DNA from: JAFAXD01 sp051985675
GTDB taxonomy: Bacteria > Pseudomonadota > Alphaproteobacteria > Rhizobiales > Xanthobacteraceae
Assembly: GCA_051985675.1 (NCBI GenBank)
Contig: JBPYFJ010000044.1
Coordinates: 52,836 to 116,835, forward strand
Length of the DNA: 64,000 bases
Reading direction: 5' to 3'
The position numbers and the translations under genes are program-made. Of the stretch, positions 43,549 through 52,802 are shown piece after piece (position 1 is the stretch's first letter; every line of letters starts with the position of its first letter). Under the pieces are notes generated by a model. It ran no database searches. It was not told the origin of the DNA and saw nothing but the letters and a program-made list of their open reading frames with translations.

Positions 43549-44049
43549 TCAGCGCAACACGATCCGGCTCTTGGAGCGAAACAGCTCCTCGCCCCCGCGC
43601 ACAACGTCGAGCAGGAGGTCCCATTGTCCCGGCGGCACGTCGGCGATTCCTTCGAACCTGCCCGGTGCGCGTTCGTGCAACGCGATCGGGCGATCGCGCC
43701 GCGCGTCGGCCGGATGCGCAAGCCGCGCGTCAACTACAACGCCCGAGACGGGAATGCCACCGGCATCGCGCAGACTGACGGCAAGGGCAGCAGCCCCGTC
43801 CGCGCCACGGCTGATCTCGGCGGCAACGCTCCAGCGGCGTCCATCCTGAGCGACCGCCGCCGCGTGGGCGCGGTTGAAGGCAAGACCCGCCTGGTACGCG
43901 TTTGCGGTTTCGACCCCGCCGAAGGTCATGGTCGCAGCGCGAATCATGACGGCATTCACGGCCGCGACCGTGGCAAAGAACAGCACGAGACTCACAAATA
44001 CGATCCGGCCTGTTAGCCTGAACTCCGATGGGCGCGTCACCAAAGACAT
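43549..44049 (-). CDS. fixH: FixH (CcoH) cbb3 oxidase assembly protein
   Basis: A 166-residue protein with one N-terminal membrane helix (about 16-34) and a periplasmic FixH domain (NAYQAGLAFNRAHAAAVAQDGRRW-type block). CcoH stabilises the oxidase subunits during assembly. GGGAG sits 9 bases before the ATG at 44049. Confidence 0.92.
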   Translation of the reverse strand: MSLVTRPSEFRLTGRIVFVSLVLFFATVAAVNAVMIRAATMTFGGVETANAYQAGLAFNRAHAAAVAQDGRRWSVAAEISRGADGAAALAVSLRDAGGIPVSGVVVDARLAHPADARRDRPIALHERAPGRFEGIADVPPGQWDLLLDVVRGGEELFRSKSRIVLR

Positions 44050-44066
44050 GTCAGGCTCCCTGTTAT

Positions 44067-45527
44067 TCAAGGCGCGAAGAAGTGGTCAGACGTCCGCGCC
44101 GCCTCGCCGGTATTGCGGTCGACAACCGTGAAGGCGATCGGATTGGCGTCCTGGGCCGGCGCGCGCGGCACGGTGACCAGCACGCGAAATTCGCGGGTCT
44201 GATCCGGACCGACCTCGATCGCGTGATCGCCGTCGGGCGGGGTGGCGGTGCCGACGATGTCCACGTTGGCACCTGCAACGCCGTCCGCCGCGAATGCAAA
44301 CCGGCGCGGCTCGGTCCGTTTGTTGAGAATCCGCACCGTGTAGGCATTGCGGATCGCCCCGTCGGATAGCCGGACAAACATGGGATTGCGGTCGTGGAGC
44401 ACGTTGATCCCGACGCTCGCGCGGGTCGCGAGCGCCGCGAGCATGATGGCGCCGACGATCGCGATGACGCCGGCATATACCAGCGTGCGTGGGCGCACGA
44501 TGCGGATCGAGGTCGGCTTGTGCTCGAGACGACGACGGACATTGGCGTCGGTATCGTAGGCGATCAGCCGCGTCGGCTGCCCGAGCTTGCGCATCACGGC
44601 GTCGCACGCGTCGATGCACAGCCCGCACTGAATGCAGCCCAGGCTCGCCCCCTCGCGGATGTCGACGCCGGTCGGACAGACGTTGACGCACTGTAGGCAG
44701 TCGATGCAATCGCCGGCAGGCAGCCCCTGCTCGCGAAGTTGCTCGTTCTTTTTGACCGACCCGCGCGGCTCGCCGCGGTCGTAGCGGTAGGTGACGTTGA
44801 GCGCGTGTTCATCGGTGAGCGCCGCCTGGATGCGCGGCCACGGACACATGTAGAGACAGACCTGCTCGCGCATGTGGCCGGCGAGCGTGTACGTCGTTAA
44901 GGTGAGGATGCCGATCCACGCATAAGCAATGAGTGGCGCCTGACCGGTCGCGAGTTGCTTCACCAGCGTCGGCGCGTCCGCGAAGTAGAGCACCCAGGCG
45001 CCGCCGGTCCACCACGCCACCATCAGCCAGAGGAAGTGCTTGACGAGCTTGCGGCCGGCCTTGTCGAGGGTCCAGGGCGCGCGATCGCGCCGCATGTGCT
45101 CGCGGCGGTCGCCTTCGATCAAGCGCTCGATCGCGTAGAACAGATCGGTCCAGACCGTCTGCGGGCACAAGTAGCCGCACCACACGCGCCCGGCCACCGC
45201 ATTCATCAGGAACAGCGCCACCGCCGCGAGGATCAGCAAGCCGGTGATGTAGTAGACCTCCTGCGGCCAGATCTCGATGAAGAAGAAGTAGAAGCGCCGC
45301 CCGGGCAGATCGATCAGCACCGCCTGGTGTGGCGCGTTCGGTCCACGGTCGTAGCGCACGAACGGCAACAGGTAGTAGATTCCAAGCGTAGCGATCAGCA
45401 CGATCCATCTGACCGTACGATAGGTTCCTTTGACGCTCTGCGGATAGATCGCTCTGCGCGCCGCGTAGAGCGGCACGTCGTCGAGCGACTCGGGCGGCTC
45501 GTGACCGATATGGCGATCCACGTACAC
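44067..45527 (-). CDS. ccoG: Cytochrome c oxidase accessory protein CcoG (FixG)
   Basis: A 486-residue membrane protein with five to six helices and two ferredoxin-type clusters, CLQCVNVCPTGVDIREG and CIQCGLCIDACD, followed by a C-terminal Ig-like domain. CcoG reduces copper during cbb3 assembly. The start is GTG, 5 bases after the ccoP stop. Confidence 0.95.
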   Translation of the reverse strand: MYVDRHIGHEPPESLDDVPLYAARRAIYPQSVKGTYRTVRWIVLIATLGIYYLLPFVRYDRGPNAPHQAVLIDLPGRRFYFFFIEIWPQEVYYITGLLILAAVALFLMNAVAGRVWCGYLCPQTVWTDLFYAIERLIEGDRREHMRRDRAPWTLDKAGRKLVKHFLWLMVAWWTGGAWVLYFADAPTLVKQLATGQAPLIAYAWIGILTLTTYTLAGHMREQVCLYMCPWPRIQAALTDEHALNVTYRYDRGEPRGSVKKNEQLREQGLPAGDCIDCLQCVNVCPTGVDIREGASLGCIQCGLCIDACDAVMRKLGQPTRLIAYDTDANVRRRLEHKPTSIRIVRPRTLVYAGVIAIVGAIMLAALATRASVGINVLHDRNPMFVRLSDGAIRNAYTVRILNKRTEPRRFAFAADGVAGANVDIVGTATPPDGDHAIEVGPDQTREFRVLVTVPRAPAQDANPIAFTVVDRNTGEAARTSDHFFAP

Positions 45528-45532
45528 GGGCG

Positions 45533-46408
45533 CTACTTCTCGCCGCCGCCGAAGCTATAGACGTAGACGGCGAGCGCCTTGATCGTGGTCGGATCGAGAC
45601 GCCCGGCCCATGCCGGCATCACTGCGCCGCGGCCGTTGGTGATACCGTCCATGATGATGTCGTTGCCCGGACCATAGAGCCAGATTCCGCTGGTGAGATT
45701 GGGCGCACCGAGCTCGCGATTGCCCTTGCCCTCTGGGCCGTGGCAGACCGCGCAGTTGTCGGCGAACACTTTCTGACCGAACGGAAGATTGGCGTTCGGC
45801 GTCGGCAGGCCGGAGAGCGAGCGCACGTAGTCGGCGACCGCCGAGATCTCGTTGCGCTTGAGCATGCCGTCGCGGCCGAATGCCGGCATGCTGCCCATGC
45901 GGGTCTGCTCGTCGCTGCTGCGCACGCCGTGGTTGATGGTCTGTTCAATGTCGGCGAGCTTGCCGCCCCACAGCCAGTTATCGTCGTTGAGGTTCGGATA
46001 GCCCTTGGCTCCGCCGCCGCCGGCGCCGTGACAAGCCGCGCAGTTTTCCGCGAACGCCGATTTGCCGACCGCGCGCGCGAAATCCAGAAGTTGCGGATCG
46101 GCGACGATCTGGCCGAGCGATGCAGCTGCGAGCTTGTCCATGAGCGGGCCGCGCTGCGCCTTGAGGCCGCCCAGGTCGATCACGATCGCGGCGCGCGAGT
46201 TCCAGCCAAAGATCCCGTGCGAATAGGACGCGATCAGCGGCCAGGCCGGATAGACGATCCAATAGCCGATCGCCCACACGATCGTTGCGTAGAACAGCCA
46301 CAGCCACCAGCGCGGCAGCGGCGTGTTCAGCTCCGTAAGCCCGTCCCACTCATGGCCGGTCGTCGACGCTCCGGTGACCGGATCGACGCCGGGTTTGTCG
46401 GGGCTCAT
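45533..46408 (-). CDS. ccoP: cbb3 oxidase diheme subunit CcoP (FixP)
   Basis: A 291-residue c-type cytochrome anchored by an N-terminal helix (about 36-60) with two heme motifs, CAACH and CAVCH. It passes electrons to CcoO/CcoN. The ATG at 46408 has GAGG 9 bases upstream and follows the ccoQ stop by one base. Confidence 0.96.
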   Translation of the reverse strand: MSPDKPGVDPVTGASTTGHEWDGLTELNTPLPRWWLWLFYATIVWAIGYWIVYPAWPLIASYSHGIFGWNSRAAIVIDLGGLKAQRGPLMDKLAAASLGQIVADPQLLDFARAVGKSAFAENCAACHGAGGGGAKGYPNLNDDNWLWGGKLADIEQTINHGVRSSDEQTRMGSMPAFGRDGMLKRNEISAVADYVRSLSGLPTPNANLPFGQKVFADNCAVCHGPEGKGNRELGAPNLTSGIWLYGPGNDIIMDGITNGRGAVMPAWAGRLDPTTIKALAVYVYSFGGGEK

Positions 46409-46409
46409 G

Positions 46410-46568
46410 TCAGTCATCCTCGCGCAGCGGCGCGCGCGCCGCGTCATCGAATTTCTTCTTGTTGGAAGGCCAGAGCGCGTACGCGGCGACGGCCGCGAAT
46501 GCGAGGACGAACAGAACCAGTCCCCAGGTCTGCGCGAATTCGGCGAGGATCTTGTAAGTCGAATCCAT
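46410..46568 (-). CDS. ccoQ: cbb3 oxidase small subunit CcoQ (FixQ)
   Basis: A 52-residue protein with one helix (about 14-32, GLVLFVLAFAAVAAYALWP) and the typical charged tail NKKKFDDAARAPLREDD. It stabilises the oxidase complex. It lies between ccoO and ccoP in the standard order. Confidence 0.93.
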   Translation of the reverse strand: MDSTYKILAEFAQTWGLVLFVLAFAAVAAYALWPSNKKKFDDAARAPLREDD

Positions 46569-46573
46569 GGCGA

Positions 46574-47308
46574 TCACCGCACGTTTGCCTTGTCGTCGTA
46601 GAGCTTGAAATCGACCAGGGTGCCGAGCATCTGCAGGTAGGCGATCATCGCGTCGGCTTCGGTGATCCGGCCGAGGTTGCCGTCGAAATCGCGCGCCTGC
46701 GCCTTCGGGTAGCGTTTGGCGAGATCGGCGGCATCGGGACTGTCGGGAGTGGCCTGGGCCACGAGATCGGCGGCGGCCTTCTCGATCATCTCATCGGTGT
46801 AGGGGACGCCAAGGGCCGCCTGCACACGCAGGTCGTCCTTGATATGGGCGTAATCGAGTTCGGTCGCGGCGAGCCACGGATAGCCGGGCATCACCGTCCC
46901 AGGCACTACCGATTTCGGCGACTGCAAGTGGTCGCGATGCCAGTCATCCGAATATTTGCCGCCCACACGCGCCAGATCGGGACCGGTCCGTTTCGAACCC
47001 CACTGAAACGGGCGGTCGTACATGCTCTCCGCCGCGAGCGAATAATGCCCATAACGCTCGACCTCGTCGCGCAGTGGCCTGATCATCTGCGAATGACAAT
47101 TGTAGCAACCCTCGCGCACGTAGATGTTGCGGCCGGCCATTTCGAGCGGCGTGTACGGACGCATGCCATCAACTGTTTCGATCGTGTTCTTCAGGTAGAA
47201 CAGCGGCACGATCTCCACGAGCCCGCCGATCGCCACCACGATCAGGATGCCGATCAGGAGAATAATCGAGTTCTTCTCGAAAACGGCGTGCTTTGACCAC
47301 AGCGACAT
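46574..47308 (-). CDS. ccoO: cbb3 oxidase monoheme subunit CcoO (FixO)
   Basis: A 244-residue membrane-anchored cytochrome c with one N-terminal helix (about 15-37) and heme motif CYNCHSQMIRPL. It carries electrons to the catalytic subunit. It starts 10 bases after ccoN ends. Confidence 0.96.
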   Translation of the reverse strand: MSLWSKHAVFEKNSIILLIGILIVVAIGGLVEIVPLFYLKNTIETVDGMRPYTPLEMAGRNIYVREGCYNCHSQMIRPLRDEVERYGHYSLAAESMYDRPFQWGSKRTGPDLARVGGKYSDDWHRDHLQSPKSVVPGTVMPGYPWLAATELDYAHIKDDLRVQAALGVPYTDEMIEKAAADLVAQATPDSPDAADLAKRYPKAQARDFDGNLGRITEADAMIAYLQMLGTLVDFKLYDDKANVR

Positions 47309-47318
47309 GAGGCGCCCC

Positions 47319-48980
47319 TCACTCTGCGGGTGCCAAGGCCAGGGAGGGTGCGGGCGCGGCCTGTTCGCTGGCGCCGAGCGTCTTCCAGATGTTCCAGACC
47401 ATGAGCAGCGCGCCGAGCAGGAAGAGCGCGCCGCCAAGCGCCCGGATCACATAGAAGGGATGCATGGCTTCGACCGTTTCGACGAACGAGTATTCGAGGA
47501 AGCCGAGGCTGGTATAGGCGCGCCACATCAGTCCCTGCAGGATGCCGGACACCCACATGGCGGAGACGTAGAGCACGATCCCGATCGTCGAGATCCAGAA
47601 ATGCCAGTTCACCAGCCGCAGGGAGTACAGCGGTCGATTCCACAGCCACGGCACCAGGCAGTAGATCGCACCGAACGAGATGTAGCCGACCCAGCCGAGC
47701 GCGCCGGAGTGCACGTGCCCGATGGTCCAGTCGGTGTAATGCGACAGCGAGTTGACGGCCTTGATCGACATAAGCGGGCCCTCGAAGGTCGCCATGCCGT
47801 AAAACGCCACCGACACTACCATCATGCGCAGTACGGGGTCGGTGCGCAGCTTATCCCACGCACCCGACAGCGTCATGATTCCGTTGATCATGCCGCCCCA
47901 CGAGGGCATCCACAGCATGACCGAAAACGTCATCCCCAGCGTCTGCGCCCAATCCGGCAGTGCCGTGTAATGCAGGTGATGCGGGCCCGCCCAGATGTAG
48001 AGAAAGATCAGCGCCCAGAAGTGGATGATCGAGAGTCGATAGGAATAGACCGGGCGCTCGGCCCGTTTCGGGATGAAATAGTACATGATCCCAAGGAAGC
48101 CGGCCGTGAGGAAGAAACCGACCGCGTTGTGCCCGTACCACCACTGCACCATTGCGTCCTGTACGCCGGACCACACGATGTAGGACTTGGGCGAGAACAG
48201 CGAGAGCGGCACCGCCGCATTGTTGCCGAGGTGCAGAACCGCGATCGTCAGAATGAAGGCCAGGTAGAACCAGTTGGCGACGTAGATATGCGGTTCGGTG
48301 CGCCGCATCACCGTTCCGAGATAGACCAGCAGGTACACGACCCACACGACAGTGAGCCACAGGTCGGCATACCACTCTGGTTCGGCGTATTCCTTAGATT
48401 GGGTGATGCCCAGCAGATATCCGGTGCCGGCGATCACGATGAAGAAGTTGTATCCGAGCACGACAAACCAAGGCGCGATGTCGCCGGCGAGCCGCGCGCG
48501 ACAGGTACGTTGGACCACATAGAACGACGTTGCGATCAGCACGTTGCCGCCGAACGCGAAGATCACCGCGGAGGTGTGCAGCGGCCGCAGCCGGCCGAAT
48601 GAAATCCACGGCAGATCGAAATTGAACACCGGAAACGCTAGCTCGAGGGCCGCCCACAGTCCGACCGTAAATCCGGCGATCCCCCACACCACCGCCGCGA
48701 GCGTGGCAAACTTGACCGGGCCCATGTTGTAGTTGGGCCTGCCGTCAATCATGTGTGGCGGAAGGAAGGCAGGGCGCTCGAAATAGCGATTGACGATCGC
48801 GATCACGGCGGCGGCGCTGGCGGCCGTGAACAGATAGGCATGCAAGGCATATCCAGGCGTGTATGCCTTAGCCGCCACGACGAGGGACACAAATGCCAGC
48901 GCGGTCAGCGCCAGGGCCGTGCCACCTTCCCCCAAGGTCATGGACTTGGACGGGATCGATTGAATCGGAGTATGCGCCAT
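47319..48980 (-). CDS. ccoN: cbb3 oxidase catalytic subunit CcoN (FixN)
   Basis: A 553-residue twelve-helix heme-copper oxidase subunit. Heme and copper ligand regions include LRPLHTSAVIFAFGG, WWYGHNAVGFFLT, the GPHHLHYT pair and TIGHVHSGALGW. It reduces oxygen at very low concentration and pumps protons. A perfect FNR/FixK box 77 bases upstream of the start indicates anaerobic/microaerobic control. Confidence 0.97.
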   Translation of the reverse strand: MAHTPIQSIPSKSMTLGEGGTALALTALAFVSLVVAAKAYTPGYALHAYLFTAASAAAVIAIVNRYFERPAFLPPHMIDGRPNYNMGPVKFATLAAVVWGIAGFTVGLWAALELAFPVFNFDLPWISFGRLRPLHTSAVIFAFGGNVLIATSFYVVQRTCRARLAGDIAPWFVVLGYNFFIVIAGTGYLLGITQSKEYAEPEWYADLWLTVVWVVYLLVYLGTVMRRTEPHIYVANWFYLAFILTIAVLHLGNNAAVPLSLFSPKSYIVWSGVQDAMVQWWYGHNAVGFFLTAGFLGIMYYFIPKRAERPVYSYRLSIIHFWALIFLYIWAGPHHLHYTALPDWAQTLGMTFSVMLWMPSWGGMINGIMTLSGAWDKLRTDPVLRMMVVSVAFYGMATFEGPLMSIKAVNSLSHYTDWTIGHVHSGALGWVGYISFGAIYCLVPWLWNRPLYSLRLVNWHFWISTIGIVLYVSAMWVSGILQGLMWRAYTSLGFLEYSFVETVEAMHPFYVIRALGGALFLLGALLMVWNIWKTLGASEQAAPAPSLALAPAE

Positions 48981-49056
48981 GAAAGCTGCCTTCGCGCCAC
49001 CGGTCGGGCAACGACCCGCGTTGTGGGGACCTTCAGCCGAGCGCTATCCGGGGGGT

Positions 49057-49070
49057 TTGATACAGATCAA
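49057..49070. promoter_or_regulatory. FNR/FixK box upstream of ccoN
   Basis: TTGAT-ACAG-ATCAA, a perfect match to the FNR/FixK consensus, centred about 83 bases before the ccoN ATG and 77 before fixL. It should drive the oxidase operon and could affect fixL as well. Confidence 0.92.
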
Positions 49071-49140
49071 GCACACCTCTCCAATCATACGGTTGCTTTC
49101 GCCAAACGGCTCAGGAATATGACCTACGTAGAACCACGGA

Positions 49141-50694
49141 ATGGGCTCGCCTGGACGCGAGATGGCCGAAATCAACGCGAAAGTCGCCGCGCGGTGGCTC
49201 GGGTTCGCTCCGAATTCCGGGATATTGAGGTTACGCGCCGGGCCTGCCCGCTACGGATTGGCAGCGGGGTTCGTCGCGCTAGCGTTCGCGCTGCGGGCTC
49301 TGCTCGTACCGAGCCTGCACTACGATTCGCCCTTTCTGTTCTTCGTGCCCGCAATCTTGCTCGCCAGCGGACTTGGCGGCTTTGGGCCGGGTTTCATGGC
49401 GACCATTCTGAGCGTCGCCCTGATCAACCGGTTCTTCCTGGATCCAGGCCACGTCGAAGCCGGCCTCCTCAACGCCGCAGCATTCGCCCTGATCGGGACC
49501 GGGGTCGCGTGGTTCGGCGAGAGCTTACGGCGCGCAGTCGCGCAGGCGTTCGAGCGCAACCAGGATCTGCTGGCACGCGAAGCCCACCTGCAATCGATCC
49601 TCGATACCGTGCCGGACGCCATGATCGTGATCGATGAACATGGCTTGATTCAATCGTTCAGCAGCGCAGCCGAGCGTTTGTTCGCCTATGACGCCGCAGA
49701 GGTGATTGGCCAGAACGTGAAGATGTTGATGCCGTCCCCTTATCGCGAGAATCACGACGGCTACATGAACCGATACCTGAAGACCGGCGAACGGCGGATC
49801 ATCGGCATCGGTCGTGTCGTCGTCGGCGAGCGCAAGGACGGTTCGACGTTTCCAATGGAGCTCGCCGTCGGCGAGATGCGCTCCAATGACCGCCGCTTTT
49901 TCACCGGCTTCGTGCGCGATCTCACCGAGCACCAGAGGACCGAAGCGCGGCTGCAGGAGCTGCAGTCGGAGCTGGTGCAGATCTCTCGGTTAACCGCCAT
50001 GGGTGAGATGGCTTCGACCCTCGCCCATGAGCTCAATCAGCCGCTGGCTGCGATCACCAACTATTTGCGGGGATCGCGCCGACTGCTCGAGAGTGGCGCC
50101 GATACCGACCGGGGCCGGGTCCGGGAGGCGATCGACAAGGCTGCCGACCAAGCGCTGCGAGCCGGGCAGATCATCCGCCGGCTGCGCGATTTTGTGGCGC
50201 GCGGCGAAAGCGAGCGGCGCGTTGAGAGCCTCAACAAGATCATCGAAGAGGCGAGCGCCCTGGCGCTGGTCGGGGCGAAAGAGCACGGCATTCGGGTGCG
50301 CTTTCAATTCGATCCGAGGATTGATCTCGTCCTGGCCGACAAGGTTCAGATCCAGCAGGTGCTTCTCAATTTGATGCGCAACGCTATCGAGGCCATGCAG
50401 GACTCTTCGCGCCGGGATTTGATCGTTGCAACCGCTGCCGGGGGAGACGGCGACGCATTGGTGCGCGTTTCCGATACCGGTCCAGGTATTGCGGCCGATA
50501 TCGCCGAACAGTTGTTCCAGCCGTTCATTACGACCAAGGCGCACGGGATGGGGGTCGGCCTGTCGATTTCGCGAACCATCATCGAGGCGCATGGCGGACG
50601 GATCTGGGTCGATCAGAATCCCGGTGGCGGGGCGGTGTTCTGCTTTACCCTGCAGACGGCAGCCGCGGAGGAGTTGAGCGATGGGCGGCAGTGA
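49141..50694 (+). CDS. fixL: Oxygen-sensing histidine kinase FixL
   Basis: A 517-residue kinase: four N-terminal hydrophobic segments, a heme PAS domain (about 150-265), a HisKA domain with the phospho-His in LAHELNQPL, and an ATPase domain (NLMRNAIEAM, DTGPGIA, GMGVGLSISR). The proximal heme ligand is His205 (ENHDGY) and the oxygen-contacting Arg is Arg225 (IIGIGR), equivalent to His200 and Arg220 of B. japonicum FixL, so oxygen sensing should be intact. Neither the ATG at 49141 nor that at 49162 has a strong RBS. Confidence 0.95.
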   Translation: MGSPGREMAEINAKVAARWLGFAPNSGILRLRAGPARYGLAAGFVALAFALRALLVPSLHYDSPFLFFVPAILLASGLGGFGPGFMATILSVALINRFFLDPGHVEAGLLNAAAFALIGTGVAWFGESLRRAVAQAFERNQDLLAREAHLQSILDTVPDAMIVIDEHGLIQSFSSAAERLFAYDAAEVIGQNVKMLMPSPYRENHDGYMNRYLKTGERRIIGIGRVVVGERKDGSTFPMELAVGEMRSNDRRFFTGFVRDLTEHQRTEARLQELQSELVQISRLTAMGEMASTLAHELNQPLAAITNYLRGSRRLLESGADTDRGRVREAIDKAADQALRAGQIIRRLRDFVARGESERRVESLNKIIEEASALALVGAKEHGIRVRFQFDPRIDLVLADKVQIQQVLLNLMRNAIEAMQDSSRRDLIVATAAGGDGDALVRVSDTGPGIAADIAEQLFQPFITTKAHGMGVGLSISRTIIEAHGGRIWVDQNPGGGAVFCFTLQTAAAEELSDGRQ

Positions 50695-51304
50695 CCTCGT
50701 ACACATCATCGATGACGACGACGCATTGCGTGATTCGCTGTCGTTCCTCCTCTCCAGCGCCGGCATCAAGACCAAGACCTACGAGACCGCAACGGGCTAT
50801 GCCAATGATCCCGAGCGCGGCGCTTGCGGGTGCATCCTGACCGACGTCAGAATGCCCGGCATGAGCGGCATCGATTTGCTGCGCAAGCTCAAATCGGACG
50901 GCCTTGCGGTGCCGGTCATCGTGATGACCGGTCATGGCGACGTGCCGCTCGCGGTCGAAGCGATGAAGCTGGGCGCGCTCGATTTCGTGGAAAAGCCGTT
51001 TGACGATGACGCGCTGATTGCCTCGGTACGCTCCGCCCTGGGTGAAGCAAAAAGACATTCTGTACACGAGGATGAGCGAAAGGAGATTGACGCTCGCCTG
51101 GCGCAGTTGACGGCTCGCGAGCGGCAGGTACTGGATGGGCTCGTCGCCGGCCAACCCAACAAGGTGATCGCCTACGAACTCGGCATCAGCCCGCGTACGG
51201 TCGAAATTTATCGTGCGAACGTGATGACCAAGATGCAGGCAAACAGCCTGTCCGAACTCGTTCGCATGGCACTCGTCACCGGCGCGCTGCGTTCGAGTAG
51301 CTGA
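50681..51304 (+). CDS. fixJ: FixJ response regulator
   Basis: A 207-residue protein: receiver domain with phosphorylated Asp55 (LTDVRMPGMSG), acidic DDDD near the start and Lys of EKPF, then a LuxR-type DNA-binding domain (LTARERQVLDGLVAGQPNK, then LGISPRTVEIYRANVMTKM). It overlaps fixL by 14 bases and would activate fixK on low oxygen. Confidence 0.96.
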   Translation: MGGSDLVHIIDDDDALRDSLSFLLSSAGIKTKTYETATGYANDPERGACGCILTDVRMPGMSGIDLLRKLKSDGLAVPVIVMTGHGDVPLAVEAMKLGALDFVEKPFDDDALIASVRSALGEAKRHSVHEDERKEIDARLAQLTARERQVLDGLVAGQPNKVIAYELGISPRTVEIYRANVMTKMQANSLSELVRMALVTGALRSSS

Positions 51305-51325
51305 CGGCGCATGGCGCGTCTGGCG

Positions 51326-52201
51326 TTAACCGGTCTTCCGATACTTGGCTTCCCGCGCGGCCGCGCGATTGCTCAGTACCAGGAGCGCTGAGGCCGTGTT
51401 GGAGATCGGAATGTGATAGTTGCTGTGGATCTTCGACACCTCGCCGGTGAGAGCGCCGCGCATCACGATCCAGTTGAGCAGTTCCACACCCTGTGAGCCG
51501 GCCAATTCGACGAGCTGCGGGATGGTGTAGCGCGTCAAGGCTTCCGGCTGCTGCACCAGCTGCTGCAGACACATGAGGTCGAAGTCCTTGTTGATGAAGC
51601 CGGCGCGGGCGCCGTCGAGCTGATGCGACAGGCCCCCGCTTCCGATGACCAGCACCTTCATGTCGCGCGGGTAGGACGCAATCGCCCGGCCGATCGCTTG
51701 ACCAAGCTTGAGGCAGCGCGCCGGGGACGGTAGAGGATGCTGAACGGTGTTGATCTCGATCGGGATGGTGATGACGGGCCGTGCATCGGTATCGGGCCAG
51801 AGCAGCGCCATTGGAATCGTGAACGCATGATCGACCAGCATTTCCTGACAGCTCGTGACATCGAACTCGTTCGCAACAAGCGATTCAATGATGTGCCAGG
51901 AGAACGCGGGGTCGCCGGGGAACGGAGCGGACACCGGCAGGCCCCATCCCTCGTCGGCGTGGCGGTACTCGGCAGCGGCACCGACCGCAAAGGTCGGGAG
52001 CTTGTCCAGAAAGAAATTGAGCCCGTGATCGTTGTAGATTACGACCACCGCGTCCGGACGATTGGCAGCGAGCCATGCATGCGCCGGCTTGAACCCTTCG
52101 AAAAACGGCTTCCAGTACGACTCTTGCTGCAGACCCTTGGCGATCGCACCCCCGATCGCAGGAACATGAGTGGTTCCAATCCCGCCGATGATCGTCGCCA
52201 T
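51326..52201 (-). CDS. ligB: Extradiol dioxygenase, LigB-type catalytic subunit (protocatechuate 4,5-dioxygenase beta-like)
   Basis: A 291-residue LigB-superfamily enzyme. GTTHVPAIGG and YNDHGLNFF carry the likely iron histidines, with VDHAFTIPMALLWP and IGSGGLSHQL as further active-site blocks. It cleaves a catechol-type ring with oxygen, together with the LigA subunit encoded just upstream. No other ring-degradation gene is present, so the substrate is uncertain (protocatechuate or gallate-like). Confidence 0.88.
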   Translation of the reverse strand: MATIIGGIGTTHVPAIGGAIAKGLQQESYWKPFFEGFKPAHAWLAANRPDAVVVIYNDHGLNFFLDKLPTFAVGAAAEYRHADEGWGLPVSAPFPGDPAFSWHIIESLVANEFDVTSCQEMLVDHAFTIPMALLWPDTDARPVITIPIEINTVQHPLPSPARCLKLGQAIGRAIASYPRDMKVLVIGSGGLSHQLDGARAGFINKDFDLMCLQQLVQQPEALTRYTIPQLVELAGSQGVELLNWIVMRGALTGEVSKIHSNYHIPISNTASALLVLSNRAAAREAKYRKTG

Positions 52202-52203
52202 GG

Positions 52204-52548
52204 CTATCTCCCAGCCTGCTGCAGCTTCGCCTTGAAAGCCTCGACGCTCATCCCGGTCTGTTGAGCGCCGATGTCCTGGACGTTCAGCCCGAAGATTCCC
52301 GCAAGTTTCGCCAGGTAATACACATTGCCGCCGGCCGCGATCATCGCCAGCACGTCGCGCGCCTTGACCGCGGCCGTTTGCTTGGCCGTGAGCCCGAACT
52401 TGGAGCAATAGGCGTCCTGATCGCGCAGGAACTCCGCCCGATTATCTGCGCTGTTGAATGAGAAGCACATTTTGTTCAGGGCCAAGCCTTTTTCGGCTTC
52501 GCTCCCGTTGAAAATCGTCGTTCCGGGAATTTGCTGGGAGCTCAACAT
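52204..52548 (-). CDS. ligA: Protocatechuate 4,5-dioxygenase alpha (LigA-like) subunit
   Basis: A 114-residue LigA-family protein: FNGSEAEKGLALNKMCFSF, DAYCSKFGLTAKQTAAV and GGNVYYLAKLAGIFG. It closes the active site of the LigB subunit. AGGAGGT lies ahead of the ATG. Its promoter region holds a perfect FNR/FixK box shared with the divergent small ORF. Confidence 0.9.
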   Translation of the reverse strand: MLSSQQIPGTTIFNGSEAEKGLALNKMCFSFNSADNRAEFLRDQDAYCSKFGLTAKQTAAVKARDVLAMIAAGGNVYYLAKLAGIFGLNVQDIGAQQTGMSVEAFKAKLQQAGR

Positions 52549-52608
52549 CGCGGACCTCCTGCGGAGTGTATCGTGCGCGAAGCAAAAACCCGCACGCGCT
52601 GACGGTCT

Positions 52609-52622
52609 TTGATCAGGATCAA
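52609..52622. promoter_or_regulatory. FNR/FixK box between ligA and the small-ORF/cytochrome genes
   Basis: TTGAT-CAGG-ATCAA, a perfect consensus site, centred 63 bases before the small ORF start and 67 bases before the ligA start. It can serve either divergent gene. Confidence 0.92.
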
Positions 52623-52678
52623 AGCTCCCTTGCCTCCTCGGCAATAAGCGTCGGCGTGTAACATCGAGGAGCGTAACA

Positions 52679-52792
52679 ATGCCGTTCGACGCCACTTCGT
52701 TTTTCATATTGTGCGGGGTCGTGCTCGCATTCTTGGCTTTTGCGGGAACGATGATGTGGGCCGATCTGCGCACGCGCGCGCCTAACAAGTAG
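52679..52792 (+). CDS. Small single-span membrane protein of the FixK region
   Basis: A 37-residue protein with one helix (about 8-27, FFILCGVVLAFLAFAGTMMW) and a basic end (ADLRTRAPNK). GAGGAG lies 7 bases before the ATG, and a FixK box sits 57 bases upstream. The cytochrome gene begins 10 bases later. Similar tiny proteins accompany FixK-controlled genes in rhizobia; the role is unknown. Confidence 0.7.
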   Translation: MPFDATSFFILCGVVLAFLAFAGTMMWADLRTRAPNK

Positions 52793-52802
52793 GCGAAGAA
52801 CT

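Noticed and set aside
49753..49815. FixL seemed to lack the heme histidine because Arg replaces the His before IIGIGR
   Set aside because: That position corresponds to His214 of B. japonicum FixL, not the proximal ligand. The proximal His is present in ENHDGY, and the oxygen-contact Arg is also kept.
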